This document shows positions 1-12,531 of a DNA stretch of 64,000 nt, one piece after another. The number at the start of each line of letters is the position of its first letter. Position 1 is the stretch's first letter. The DNA is taken from contig NC_066853.1 of assembly GCF_001640805.2 (NCBI RefSeq), forward strand, positions 27,978,378 to 28,042,377, given 5' to 3'. Position numbers and translations under genes: made by a program. The stretch comes from Lates calcarifer (lineage: Eukaryota; Chordata; Actinopteri; Centropomidae). The notes under the pieces are model-generated. The model did not search any database. It had not been told where the DNA came from and worked only from the letters and a program-made list of their open reading frames with translations.

Positions 1-229
1 TGCCATTCCAAATATGGAAATGCTTTAATTTAACATAAATAAAGCATGTTGCTACATTAACACCAGCAATTCAACAGTAACAACCAATTTTACATGTTCA
101 TGTCCTCAATGAGCATGGTGAAACAAATGAAATCCATATAGGAAAAGCATAACCATCACCTCTGAAGATGCATTTATGCCTTCAAAGTCTGTTATCTACT
201 CAGAGCAGTTCCATACGTCATCAACACCA

Positions 230-406
230 TCATTGTTGAGGTTTGTCTTGCTCACATAATGTAAATCTCCACTCATGGATCAGCCTCCAGAACTGTGATT
301 TGTTTGTCTTCTTCCACGTGTCCATGATGTTCTTAACTAACCTCCTTTCCAGATTGGGCACAGCCAACTCTACAGCCAATCTCCTTGACGATGTGGAGGG
401 AAACCC
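230..406 (-). CDS. Possible terminal exon of an unidentified gene
   Basis: Seen: on the minus strand a pyrimidine-rich stretch ends in CAG just before position 406, followed by an open frame of 58 codons that stops at 230-232. The peptide is charged and ends in a segment with KTNKSQFWRLIHEW. An ATTAAA lies near positions 24-29 and could be a polyadenylation signal. I do not recognise the protein family. No convincing upstream exon was found between 434 and 2,300. It could equally be a chance ORF or part of an old transposon. Confidence 0.2.
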   Translation of the reverse strand, partial: GFPSTSSRRLAVELAVPNLERRLVKNIMDTWKKTNKSQFWRLIHEWRFTLCEQDKPQQ

Positions 407-433
407 CTGTGGTAAGAGATGCAGGACACCCAC

Positions 434-2361
434 ACAATGTAAAACATTTTGGTTTTTCTCACTATGTTAAAAAGCAGTGATTCTAGTTCCACTGTCTGTA
501 TGTTCCCTCAGACATCACAGTCCACACACACAGCAGGCTTACACTGCTCCAGTCCATCTATCTATTCAGGGGAAACAGAACTATCCACCGAGCTACGTTT
601 CAATCTTTGGTTGAATAAAATGAGAAACATTGCAGCAAGAGAGAGCAATTAGAACATAAAACCAACATCTACAAAATGTTAAAGGTAACATATTTGGAAA
701 AACCCACTTTTTCTCTGTTTATGCATGTATATATGGACCTGAAAATGTGATTTGGTAAAAGAATGTGCAGGCTCATATTAATCATGTTGCCCTCTGTGTA
801 CAGTAAGTATCTCCACTCTAGAGACTTTAGAGCTACCTCGCAAAGGTTTGTCATATTTTTCTCGTGAAACCACCAAACTGGCTAACATTATGTCAAAGCT
901 AAGAGCTAAGCATGGGAACTGCTCTATTCTGGGCTGCACAGACAAATCTCTACATTGGCTCTGTACTTCAAAGCGCATAAACTAAGTGGATAACAGTTAT
1001 TCTTTGATGGCACCACTCCTGCTACAGTTAGCAAATACCTATATGTGTGTGTCATTACAACACAAAAAGAGGGGGAGGCTGAAAGAGGGATCGACACCAA
1101 CTGTTTGGGGGCAGACTGCCAATGAGGGAAATATAAGTATGTTTAGAAATGGTGCTATTTGTTTTTTGCCATTTATTACAACATTGTCATGCTTGGCATA
1201 AACAGAGCAAATATATCAGATATTATTTTCTACATTGTTACTAACATTGATCCATAGCAATGTAACAGTACATCATTATTTGTCAGCTGAATCTAAGTTG
1301 AACTCTATCTGATCAACCCTCTTAAATAACTTGAGAGTAGAAGGATGGGTTTTTATTTCCACAGTATTTTCCTTTCAGGTGATTTTATAAAGATTCACAA
1401 GAAGTTTCAGATTTTGTTAGTGAAAATGTAGCTACAGCCATTCTGCGATACAGTTGTGTTCCACTCAAGTCACCAGAGGTTAGTGATGTAAACATATTGC
1501 ACTAGTTGAAAATGCGATCTAGAGCTGTCTATGCATATAGGTCTTTAGTGTCTGTGTCATTTCTAGACTAAGAGACATGTCCTCTAAGCAAACCTGAGTG
1601 TAGTAGTCAATTAGAAAGCAGTTGCTGATTTGATTTGGACTCAGTGGCACATCTCACCTGCTTTGGTTAGTAGAACCATAAGTACTGCTTCTATTGTAAG
1701 GTTCTGGGACATGATTACAGATGTGTGATTACCTGAGATTTTTACTGAGCAAACTGGAAATGAGCAACATTTTACTATACCACCCATTTCAACCTCACAC
1801 TGGCCCGCTTGCACAGCAGAAAAAAAGTAAAATTCTACAGCAATAAGTTTCTTCAAATGTATGAGATTTGTTTGTAGCCAACTGACAGAAATAACAAACC
1901 CCAAACCTTTTCTCTGTGATAGCCACTACCTACATCGACTCACTTTCAGCCCCTTTTCTGTGGAAAGACCATCTTCATACCTGGCTCCCTGCCGATCACA
2001 GGCAGCTGACATGACAGACAGGCTTCACTGTGTCTAAGATGGCAACGTATTAATTAACCCTGGAATAAAAGTATTTCAGCATAACAGTCTGAACAGCGTT
2101 TGTTCACTAACCCAACACTAACGTAATGTATAATATCATAGTCCATCACAATATAATTATTCATAAGACATGCCTTTATTTTAAAAGCGTGCACACCTCC
2201 AAACAGTGTGAGTGGTGAAGTGATGAGGGAAAATGTAGCTATAACTGTAGGTGTAGTGTGTGGCTATGATATAGGGAGACTGTACTACTTTGGTTATTAT
2301 TACTAAACTCTAAAAGTATTTTGCTTGAGACTCTAAATAGGAGTAAAGTTTACACAATAGT
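434..2361. other. No recognisable gene
   Basis: AT-rich DNA with only short open frames and no codon pattern or domain that I recognise. The part near 780-980 resembles repetitive fish DNA but I cannot name a family. Confidence 0.5.
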
Positions 2362-2687
2362 CAAGTCAAGTCAAATTTTATTTATATAGCGCCAATTCAC
2401 AACAGAAGTTATCTCGAGGCACTGTACATATAGAGCAGGTCTAGACTGAACTCTTTATCTTAAAATTTACAGAGAAAAACCCAACAGATCCCACCATGAG
2501 CAGCACTAGGCGACTGTGGCAAGGAAAAACTTCCTTTTAAGAGGCAGAAACCTCGAGCAGAACCGGACTCAAGGTGGGCGGCCATCTGCCTCGACCGGTT
2601 GGGTTTAGACAGAAAGAGAGGGGGGTGGGGGAATGGGGTAGGAGAAAGACAACATTGCAGATACACAGACTAAGTCAAAATGTAAAT

Positions 2688-2740
2688 AGTAGTAGTAATA
2701 ATAATAATAATAATAGTAATAATAGTAATAATTATTATTA
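2688..2740. repeat. (TAA)n microsatellite with TAG variants
   Basis: A run of TAA/TAG triplets inside the 3' UTR of the L2 copy. Such arrays are length-variable. Confidence 0.8.
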
Positions 2741-3126
2741 CAGCTAAAGGAATAATAATGACAAACAATGGTACATTAATAGCACTAACACTATCAATAA
2801 CACTAGTAAATGTTTAATTATTGTTGCATCATGGGTTGAGCTGGATCATGGGAGCAGCAGGAGACTCTCCAGCTCTGGAGGCAGAACCCTGCAGTGAGAG
2901 ACAGTAGCAGAGAGAGAGAGAGAAGCACAGCCTGGGCAGTAATGTGCTTGAGGGAAAAAACACACAGTTAAAGTGATGCAGCGATATTAAGACAGTTAAT
3001 AGTAATCTCGTCGGCAGGACATCATGGACAACATTTACTAACTATTAATCTTAACTGATGCATTGAGACTGACCCAACCTGCCGAGGGAAAAAATGGTAT
3101 CCTGAAATAGGAACCAGAATAATGTG

Positions 3127-4731
3127 CTAGTTAAAAGTTAAGGCATAAAGATGAGTTTTTAGTTTGGATTTAAAGGCCTCAACTGAGTCAGACTGACTAA
3201 TATCACTAGGGAGGTTGTTCCAGAGGAAGGGGCCACGATAGGAGAAGGCCCTGCAGCCTGCTGACTTCTTTTTGACTCTGGGGACAGACAGCCCTGCACT
3301 CTGAGAACGCAGAGCACGGGAGGGAATATAAGGGTTAAGAAGATCAGACAGGTATAAGGGGGCTAGCCCATTTAGAATTTTATAAGTCATTAAGAGAACT
3401 TTAAAGTCTGATCTAACATGAATAGGGAGCCAGTGAAGGGAGGCTAAAACCGGGGTAATATGGTCAAACCTTCTCGATTTGGTCAGCATTCTAGCTGCAG
3501 CATTCTGGACCATTTGCAGACTTTTAGTGCTAGCACGCGGTAGTCGTGAAAGCAAAACATTACAATAATCCAGTCTAGAAGAAACAAAGGCATGGACTAG
3601 AATTTCAGCGTCTGCCATGGACAGAAAAGACCAAATCCTAGCTATATTGCGTAGGTGAAAAAAGGCGGTCTTTGTAATGTCTTTAATATGCTGATCAAAG
3701 GAAAGAGTACGATCAAGTGTGACACCCAGATTTTTGGCTGTTGTACTTTGAGAGATAACACAGTTGTCAAGAGATATAGTTACATGATCGAACTGGTGTC
3801 TATATCGTGCTGGGCCAATAACCAGCATTTCAGTTTTGTCTGAATTAAGAAGCAGGAAGTTTTGAGACATCCAGCTTTTAACAGATGACAAGCAGATCTC
3901 TAGTTCCCTAATTTGAGAGGCATTATCAGCCTTTATAGGCACATATAGCTGGGTATCATCAGCATAACAGTGAAAATTAATTCCATGACTCCGAATAATT
4001 TGGCCAAGAGGAGAAATATAAAGAGAGAAAAGCAGGGGGCCAAGAACGGAACCCTGGGGTACTTCATATTTCACATCAGAAAATGCTGATGTGGTGTTAT
4101 CACAGGAGACACACTGAGTTCTGTCAGATAAGTAAGATTTTAACCAGCTGAGGGCCAGGCCAGAGATTCCAAATCTATTTTCCAGTCGGTCTATGAGTAT
4201 ACGGTGGTCTACAGTATCAAAGGCTGCACTAAGATCAAGTAATATGAGCAGAGAGGTGGAACCTGAATCTAAAGAGAGTAGCAGATCATTTACTACTTTA
4301 GCAAGTGCTGTTTCAGTAGAGTGAAAGGCCCTAAAAGCAGACTGATACGGTTCAAATAGATTATTATCAGCTAAATGAGCTGAAAGCTGCTGAGACACCA
4401 TTTTTTCTAGTATTTTAGAGAAGAATGGGAGATTTGAGACAGGCCGATAGTTACCTAAAGACCCAGGATCAAGGTGTGGTTTCTTAAGTAAAGGTTTAAC
4501 CACAGCTGTTTTAAAGCTAGAGGGAACAGTGCCAGTCGTCAACGATAGATTCACAATATTCAGCACTGCTGGGCCCAAGACTGGCCAGAGATCTTTGGAA
4601 AGTTTACCCGGTAAAGGGTCAAAAAGGCAAGTGGTGGGTTTAGAAGCTAGTACTATCTTAGATAATGAATCAAGACATATAATGTCAAAATTCATCAGAG
4701 CAGAAACTCTCTGAGACTCAGTATGATGCAC
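3127..4731 (-). CDS. L2 LINE reverse transcriptase (ORF2 C-terminal part)
   Basis: An uninterrupted 534-codon frame (from the first ATG; the frame stays open upstream to about 4,860). In order it shows LGNYRPVSNLP (fingers), SAFRAFHSTETAL, LLDLSAAFDTVDH (first catalytic aspartate), [16 protein letters not shown] and CYADDTQLY (the YADD catalytic box). It then has the C-terminal block with RLDYCN, NAAARML and LHWLPI, and an ending typical of L2 proteins. The enzyme copies its own RNA into DNA at the target site. The endonuclease half is absent, so this copy is not autonomous. The lack of stops or frameshifts over 1.6 kb suggests a fairly recent insertion. It is not a host gene. Confidence 0.9.
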   Translation of the reverse strand: MHHTESQRVSALMNFDIICLDSLSKIVLASKPTTCLFDPLPGKLSKDLWPVLGPAVLNIVNLSLTTGTVPSSFKTAVVKPLLKKPHLDPGSLGNYRPVSNLPFFSKILEKMVSQQLSAHLADNNLFEPYQSAFRAFHSTETALAKVVNDLLLSLDSGSTSLLILLDLSAAFDTVDHRILIDRLENRFGISGLALSWLKSYLSDRTQCVSCDNTTSAFSDVKYEVPQGSVLGPLLFSLYISPLGQIIRSHGINFHCYADDTQLYVPIKADNASQIRELEICLSSVKSWMSQNFLLLNSDKTEMLVIGPARYRHQFDHVTISLDNCVISQSTTAKNLGVTLDRTLSFDQHIKDITKTAFFHLRNIARIWSFLSMADAEILVHAFVSSRLDYCNVLLSRLPRASTKSLQMVQNAAARMLTKSRRFDHITPVLASLHWLPIHVRSDFKVLLMTYKILNGLAPLYLSDLLNPYIPSRALRSQSAGLSVPRVKKKSAGCRAFSYRGPFLWNNLPSDISQSDSVEAFKSKLKTHLYALTFN

Positions 4732-4865
4732 AGCCGGTTCTGCAGCAGATGCTGGAGAAACTGAACTGATTTTTAATCTAATCTCATCAATTTTACTGCT
4801 GAAAAAATTCTGAAACTCACAGACAATATCCTGCTTTAATGTGTACAGATAGGAATTTAATGTTC

Positions 4866-6038
4866 TTTCTGTTTTCTTTTATAGAATGTGAAAATATCAG
4901 AATGTGGCAGGAGGTATATTATTATTAAAAGAGAAGATTGTTTTTCATTTAAATGTCTGGTTGAGCTCAGGAATAAAAAGGTCAAATGATATTTTAGTTG
5001 CTTTTTTGTGATTTGATATGAATGGAGGTGATTGTGTTAAATCAGCATATGATATTGTCTCATATCAATCACTGGCTCCTGAATTGAATTGACTTGAAAT
5101 TATATGAAAGCAGACTTTGTGATATTGTCCATTGAACTATATATCATTTATAATATCATATTGTGATGAAACTTATGATTTACAGCCCTATTAATCATGT
5201 TTCTGTAGTTTGTTTGCTTCGCATTTTTGAATTTGGCTTGACCGATAGGATACGGTGGACAGCAAGGTCTGTTTTATATATGGAACACAGAAGACTGTTG
5301 GCTCCACAAAATTGTTGCCTTCACAGTTTCACAACAATTCCTAATATCAGTAAAGAAACCTCACTTGGGATTGGAGGAGGAAGAAGATGATAGAATCCTG
5401 CAAACACTGTCACAGTCTTGTCAGAGACATGAATCTGAATATTTAAATAAATTTGTCAGAATAGTTTACTCATTTTAACTCAAGCAATGGGGAAGTTGAT
5501 ATTTTTTTGTCTTAACTTTACAACAGAATGGAATCTAGCACTCTGTAAATAATACACCACCAAGTATTGTGCATGAAAACTGCTTACTAGGAGCTGTTTG
5601 AGGGTGATGTGTGTCAGTGGATTTCTTATGTGTGGGCAAGAGGGTTCTCCTGCAAATTGATCAGTCAGCTTATTCTTATAAGCATTCCTGCTGGAAACCT
5701 CAAACTTTCAGCTGCTGTTTATCTCACTTGTGCCTCCTCCGTCAAATTTGAAAAGGTAATGAATAAACATTATAATATGCAGTAAGTAACTGAATATAGC
5801 ATATCAAGTTACTAAATCTTACACAGAGGATGTTGCACATTGAGGGAAATTCATTTAATAAAAGGAATTCTCTCTGACCTCCCATTGAACTCTTTGGGCA
5901 GACCTTCAGACACTGTCTGGCAAACACCAGTGACTGCTTATTACCCAAGTCTGTCCTTGAGTGGCTCAGCTAATGCCAATACTAAGACCCATAGAACATC
6001 TGTGGAGAGAAAGAGGCTTCTCTTGTAAATGAGAGATT
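4866..6038. other. No recognisable gene
   Basis: AT-rich single-copy-looking DNA. Only short unsupported frames are present. Confidence 0.5.
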
Positions 6039-6398
6039 TCAGTTTTGGTAGCAGTTTGAAACTGCCATCTTTAGGTCTTTCAACAGATGTTCTATGAGGT
6101 TTAAGTCCGGGCTTTCACTCAAGGACACTTGTCCTTGAGACGTGTCTGACAGCCACTCCAGTGTTTTCTTGGCTCTGTGCTCTGGGTTATTGCCACATTG
6201 AAAGGTGATGTGACACCCAAGTCTCAGGTCATATGCACCCAGGAGCACAGTGGTCTCATCACAGAGCCTCGCCATAAGAGTTACCTGGACTTCATGTCTT
6301 GGTTTTTGTCCTGATATGCAGAGTGAATTGTGGGAGGTTACATTTGTTGTCTTTCTAAACAATGTCCACTTTAAGTGGACCAACCAGGTTTTAGACAC
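6039..6398 (-). pseudogene. Tc1-like transposase fragment (C-terminal)
   Basis: The minus-strand frame contains GNNPEHRAKKTLEWL followed by SESPDLNLIEHLLKDLKMAV. These correspond to the second and third catalytic blocks of Tc1-family DDE transposases. The usual QQDNDPKH box is altered (GNNPEH). The N-terminal helix-turn-helix part is missing. The flank to about 6,560 looks like decayed non-coding end sequence of the same element. Confidence 0.7.
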
Positions 6399-6602
6399 AT
6401 CTCAAAGGCAATTAAAGTAAACAGGGTACACCTAACCACAGTTTGCAGTGCCACAACAAAGAGTCTGAGTAAATGAGAGATTTGAGTTTTTAATTCTTTG
6501 TTAATGAATTTGCAGATTTCTAAAAACGTATTTGTGGGCAAAAAGTGAAGGTCTGAATATTTTCTGAAGCCCCTGTTGATTCTGTATGGAGGGAAGGCAT
6601 AG

Positions 6603-6785
6603 CTACACAGACATGTATAGGTTGAAAGATTTAAAGGAGCAGTTTATAGACAGAAAACCAGCTAAGTGCTTCTTTTCGAAGTAGTTTGTACATAGTTTGG
6701 AGCTGTGCTTTGGGTCATTGTCCTGTTGTTGGAGGAAACTGGCTCCAGTGAAGTAGTGTCTACAGAGAGTGGGTCGGCATTGCAA
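6603..6785 (-). pseudogene. Second Tc1-like transposase fragment
   Basis: The short minus-strand frame contains [19 protein letters not shown], the well-conserved catalytic aspartate block of Tc1 transposases. The neighbouring fragment at 6,039-6,398 carries the same block in a diverged form. These are therefore remains of two different elements, not two halves of one. Confidence 0.7.
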
Positions 6786-7860
6786 AATGGAGTGATTGCC
6801 TTCCTTTTGTTTTTTTTAAATTAATGTTTATCAACTTAACCTTTTCTAGGTTGTTGTTATTCTGTGTTTATACTGTATCATACACATAGGCCACTATAAT
6901 GTCTCATAGACTGGCACCTACCAAATCCAAATTAGTCAGCACAGTAATCACTAATTCCATTCACTTGCTCGTGGTTATTGCAACATGAATGTGCATATTG
7001 CGTGGACTGCTCTGCTGTTGTGTCGTTGACTATGGATGGACAAATGTGACAACTTTAGCATTTTATAGGATAACAGCTGAAACAGTTCTAGTTCTGGCTA
7101 AAGAGCATCCATCAACTTTTGGAAGTCGTGGCACTCTTTTCTTCAGCTATGGCCACAAGAGTTAAAAGCCAAGGTGCATGCAAGTGCATACTTCCCAAGA
7201 GAAGTGAATGAATTAGACAGAGTGCAATATAGTGCCATGCTTTTAAGGGATAAGTCTGTTGAAACTTTGACTGCACCCATGATTACACCTGTGGGTATGG
7301 TCAGCTGTGTCCTTACCAGTATTTGTTAAATGTTTCTGTGAGATTTGGGCTGATACATGGGTTCCCGCAAAGTCAGACTGTACTGTTTACTAGAATGATG
7401 ACACAAATTTCCATCTTCTGTCACCCACTTTTTTTTTTCCTAATGTTTATATTCACCGGATACATTCACTGTCTTTGACAAATCTAAACATGATTTCTAT
7501 GTCCAGAGGAAGATGGTCAGCCTAGGAGGGCAAACACTCAGGAAGAGAATGAACAACGCAATGAGCCAATATCATGGTAAGATACTCCGTCATCTCTAAG
7601 TGGCCTCAGGTGGACTTCAGATGAGTCCTGTTATAAAGACCATGTTGCAATTAGTGTATGTAAATGAGTATGCAAAGATGCCTCATCGAAGCTTGCAACT
7701 CCATGTTTAATAAAATATATAAATATGGAACCCAATTCAAATATTTATATGAAATATTAATATTATGCAGAGAAGCACAGATAATGATACAAACCATGGA
7801 GCTACCTCACTCTCTTGATTCGTCTCCAGTGTGACACAATTCATTATTAATGTAGCTCAG
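6786..7860. other. No recognisable gene
   Basis: Nothing in this stretch is supported as coding, RNA or mobile DNA. Confidence 0.4.
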
Positions 7861-7889
7861 TCAAATCTAAGTGCACAGACACTGTACAC

Positions 7890-8440
7890 ATCTTGCTACA
7901 CTCAAAGAAATCACTCCTTACAGTGGTGGTTATCTATCACAGATTGACATTGCAGTTGCAAATGAATGGAGCATGGCACGGTAATGTGCATGCAGCAGGT
8001 GTGAGCAATAACTTTCCTGAGTCAATATTCTGCATTATGTCGCACATGCATTTTTGTGACCAATTGCATGTGCGCATTTGCGATTTCCCCATGGCATTCA
8101 CTAGACAACCTGAACTGTGGCATGAGGACTCCATCATGACAACATGCTGGCTCACAGCACGTAAAAACACAAGTTTTTTGGCCACACCAGCACGTTGCCT
8201 CCCCACCCACCCTGCTCACTAGATTTGGCTCCCTGTGGCCTCTTCCTTTTTCCTAAAATGATCCATTGACACAGTGAAGGAGATCCAGTGCACGTTGCAC
8301 ACGGTGCTTGATGCACTTACCGAAAAGGATTTTCAGGGAGTGTCCCGAGTGGTGAGGCAGGAGGGCAGGGAGAAGTGCATAGTTTTGCTTGTTACAGGCA
8401 CAGTCTCTGAGCTTTTTGATTGCACTTCACAGTCTGGTTT
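7890..8440 (+). pseudogene. mariner-like transposase remnant (frameshifted)
   Basis: Around 8,138-8,262 one frame reads DNMLAHS, then PPHPPCSLDLAPCGLFLFPK. This matches the DN..AH and SPDLAPCDFFLFPK catalytic blocks of mariner transposases. After a frame change, positions 8,274-8,340 give TVKEIQCTLHTVLDALTEKDFQ, the usual C-terminal segment. At least one in-frame stop and two frame changes make it non-functional. The 5' part is too decayed to bound exactly. Confidence 0.65.
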
Positions 8441-8469
8441 TCATCAGTATCATCATCAGTAACTTTTCA

Positions 8470-11400
8470 TCAGTACTACTGCTTCATCAGTGCTGGTAGT
8501 TTCACCAGATTAGTTGTGCAGTGCAGAATAAAGTTTGATTGACGATCCATGTGTTATTTTTACCTAATCATCTGATAGTGGAGCCTGCACTGCGCACAGC
8601 TTTACAAACAGGAAACTTAGGAGAAGAAGGTAAGGACTGTCTCAACTTAAGCAAAGGGAGCTTTTTATATTTTTGTCAATAGTTTTTCTCAGACTTTTAA
8701 GATAAACTTAAATATTTGGCTGCATGCAAGTGCAGTTCAATATTTTAAAAATTAGGGCCCATGGGCTATGATTTTTTTTGTCAATAGCTTTATAATTTTT
8801 AATAAAATGCACCAACTTTACATTTATCTGGGCCTTCTCCCATTACATACATAGAATGCAGTTCCAAAAAATCATGCAATATGGCAGAGCTCTATGCTTA
8901 AACTTATTTTATGTTGAACTAGTGTTCCTGGTTAACAGATTGAACTGATGGCCTGAGCTACAGAAATGAAACTCAAGTTTTAATAAACCATCGTTTTCTT
9001 CAACTTCAGTTCGTAAAATGGGGTTGTCAGTGGTGGAGCCGAGCTGATAACTAGCAGCCACCAATGGTGACTCAAGTGCTGTAATAAAGTACAGTTTTGA
9101 GACATTTGCACTTTGTGGGATTTATTTCCATTTTCTGCTACTACACTACATGACTACATTTTACTACATTATGCAGTGTGCTGAGCAAGAGGCAGTCAAC
9201 TGAAGATCTGGAGACCAGGAGCAGATTTAATGTTAGTCAACCCAGGAGCAGCCTCAGGAACAGGCTTGGCATCAGCCAACTCAGGAATTGACAGGACATT
9301 GACCAGGACCCCCAGTGCAGGAACAAACATATGGGGCACTGTGGCACTAGGCAGCAGAGACAAAGTCCTTTGGCGACTCAGGCAATGACCTCCTTTAGCC
9401 AAGGAGTTGTGGACACTTCTTCACAGGCCACCCTGGGAATAACCTCTCTCTCTCCCCTCACCATACAAGCATATAAAGACATACAACAATCTGTATAGTT
9501 CTTTCTCAAACAAAATGTCTGCTGGGTCCATTGTATGGCCAGTTCATACTGTCACAAATAGAGGTAGAGGTAACAAAGAGTCAAGGAAGTGACACAAAAT
9601 ATGAATGTAAATGTATGCATCTTTTATTTCATTTTTCCTACCTTATTAATCATCTCATCTCATGACCCCTCAAATTTATTTTGTGACCCACTAGAGTGGG
9701 CCTGACCCTTAGATTGGGAGCCGCTGGACTAAACTACCACTGTATAGTGCACTAGCTTCTCATTTACCAGCTACATCAGTAAAATCAAACTTACACATTG
9801 AGGCATCGCTGTTACTGATCTAATAATGCCATATATAATCAAATACCAGTCACAGTTCCCTCACCACCGCCACGCGTCGTATAACTGAAGCTTCAGAAAT
9901 TTTATGAGATTAGGCACAAAAAACAAAACAAAACAAGAAAACTGTTAATTCTCCCTTAATAACCCCCTGTTACCAGATGCAGGAAAAAATGTCGCCTGCA
10001 GAGTCAGTGATGAGGCCACATTCACAGATTATGGATCCACTTCACCATGGTTGACCCTTAAGTTTTCAGCTTTTTCATGTGTTAGACATGTGTTTTGAAG
10101 ATCCTTGAACCACTTTTAATCTCACTGGGAGGTGTAAGGCTTTTGTAATAATACAAATGTCTGTAGTTGTCAGCCAGCACTATCACTTTCAAAAGCCTCA
10201 GAATAAGTCACAGACAATATCATCATTTAGTATTGTATTTTGGGATGAAAACCGGAGACTCACAAGACTGTCTTCTACATTTCAGATCCTTCCATGCTGC
10301 ACCATATCAGGGTTACCATGGCGATGGCAACATGACCCATGGGTGGTGGCCTTGCAGCTCTTCCTGTCCCCACCTGCTCACCCCTCCCCGATCCAGACCA
10401 GCCAATATAAGGCTCAGCCATGAGTTGAGACCACCCTCCTCTTCCAAGGGAGAAGAAATGGGCTGTTCCCAGCACTGGGCTACAAATATCTAAATGCATT
10501 ATCTCTGTATTATAACACTTTGTTGATATATAATTTTAAATGTAAAGGAAAATGCATTAGTCCTTACCAATATTTGTTAAATGTTTCTTTTAATTCTCTG
10601 AATGGAACACTAGCATTATGCATTATGATCTTGCCATATAAACCTTTGTTACTTTTCCAGTCCTTTACAGTAGCAGACTGTATGTTTCTGATTGATGTCC
10701 CTCAGGCTTGGCATTTCAAACCCAAAGTGTGCACATTCCCCTTTATATAAACCACATAGAGCTTTTTTTCGTGTTCTCTTAGCCATGTTGTTAAGAAATA
10801 AGAAATATTTCGCTGTTTCTGAACATCAGGGGTTATGTAACTGAAATTCTGTAGTGTCAGAATATTGTGGCCATGAATGCTGTGGCTGCCCAATTGTCAA
10901 CACTTAAATATTTGATCACATTTGAAGGACTATGTTCTCGGAAAGTACGTTTGGGCAGTTGACTTGAATGCTGCCTTGTTTGGAGCATTTTACTAGTTCA
11001 GCTTGTTTGGTAAGGTGAAAAGTGTCATCCAGTCTATTGTAGCACCGCTAACAGCACAGTTGCACAGGTACGAAATGTGATCTATGTTGTCAGAGCATTT
11101 AACAAGGATGACCATCAACAAATATAGATTTCACATGAGTTTCAAAAGGCTAACAGAATGTGTCTGAATGAAACCAGAGTACAGCTGAAACAAACTGGTG
11201 TAGTTTGTACAAAGTGTGCATTCAAGTCTAAAACACTCAAAGGCAGGGTGAAAACTCCACAGGTGTATGATGTGATTATGTTAAAAATATGGCACAACAG
11301 CTCATTTTCAGACTCCCTGAAGGCATTCAGTGGGACTCAGTTGTTCACATGTAAAGTAACAGAAGTAGTTGTGTGAAGAATGAGAAGAGATTGAGCTTGA

Positions 11401-12530
11401 GAAGGAGGTTATGTCCATACACCCAGCTAATTACTGCGGGGAGAGTGAATGGGATTGTCAGTCTCAGAAAGTCACAAAAATTGCCATTCGCAGCCCATCC
11501 AGCGCCACTGAGTGTGTGTCACACGCTTGGTTGACTATTCAACAAGCACTTTGTGTGAAGTATAATAAAGCCTTTAGTAAGGCAGTCTTCAGTTCCACAT
11601 AGCATACATAGATTGTCATACCTGAAGACTTATCTGATCAAGCCATTATATCAATTGCAATCCCACACAACAGTAACATAAACTACAGTTAAACTAAGCA
11701 TGCCCACTTTGTTGGATTACCTGCCTCCAATTTTCATATTGTGGTGGCTACAATCCATAATGGCAGAAAACCAGCCTCTCCCTGAAAGGTAGCAAGAACA
11801 TATTTAAATATTTTCTCAAACAATTTGCTGTATTTTCAGCTTTGTCACTGCAGTAGTGACTCCTGCTGGTTGGTTAGGGTGCTAGCACCATGGGGAGTAA
11901 AAATGGGGCACAAGCTTTGAACCACATACACCCTCATGGTGAAGCTTACCTCTGGGAGCTTAAAAGAAACACCTATCCACAATACATTTTTGAGAATAAT
12001 CCAGTATGCTGGTATACTAGCTTAAAGAAAGAAACATGAAGGAGATGCTCTTTCAAAATAAAGTGAATAAAATACAGTACACTTGGGCACAAATGCTAAC
12101 AGATGGCAACCATCTGTATTGTCAATATCTACCTCCTCCTTCCCATAAGCCCTTTGCATTTTTTAGGTGATGTCCTGTTGGTTTGTGTTAGGCTCTCAGT
12201 CCAGCTACATCCAGCATCCAGCTCCATCCAAACTTCCAGAGCTCTTACATTAAACCTAAAAGACATTTTTGCAAGTTGTTAATATCCCTGGAGTTTTTGA
12301 GCAAATCATGTCAGAGAATTAAGTATTGTGATTTCCACATGAATGATGGACATGGGGAGATAACCCAACTGAAATATGACTGGATGATCATCCTGTGAAG
12401 ACTCATTCTGATAGGATGCTGGTGAAAGTGAAGACTGGTGTTGGACAAAATGAAAACACAAATAAATTCCGCATCTGCACCATAAGAGGAGCATATAGGT
12501 TGGAAGGCCATCAGTATGGACAGAAATATG
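8470..12530. other. No recognisable gene
   Basis: Four kilobases with only short frames. I saw no splice-bounded exon series, RNA gene or clear transposon core here. Unidentified old repeats are possible. Confidence 0.45.
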
Positions 12531-12531
12531 T

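Larger units (their letters stand above)
2362..4865 (-). mobile_element. L2-clade LINE, 5'-truncated, long open RT ORF
   Basis: The element reads right to left. Its coding part enters at about 4,865, the ORF stops at 3,127, and a 3' UTR runs to a tail at 2,362-2,390 that reads, on the element strand, as a GGCGCTATATAAATAAAAT-type end followed by short TTGAC repeats. This tail is characteristic of fish L2 elements. The 3' UTR contains a TAA microsatellite (2,688-2,740). The same tail occurs in other copies in the window at 14,376-14,440 and 51,140-51,170. The 5' end, including the endonuclease domain, is missing, as expected for target-primed insertion. Confidence 0.9.

Noticed and set aside
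3655..3843. Plus-strand frames opposite the L2 RT ORF
   Set aside because: They are antisense shadows of the LINE ORF, with no independent domain or start context.
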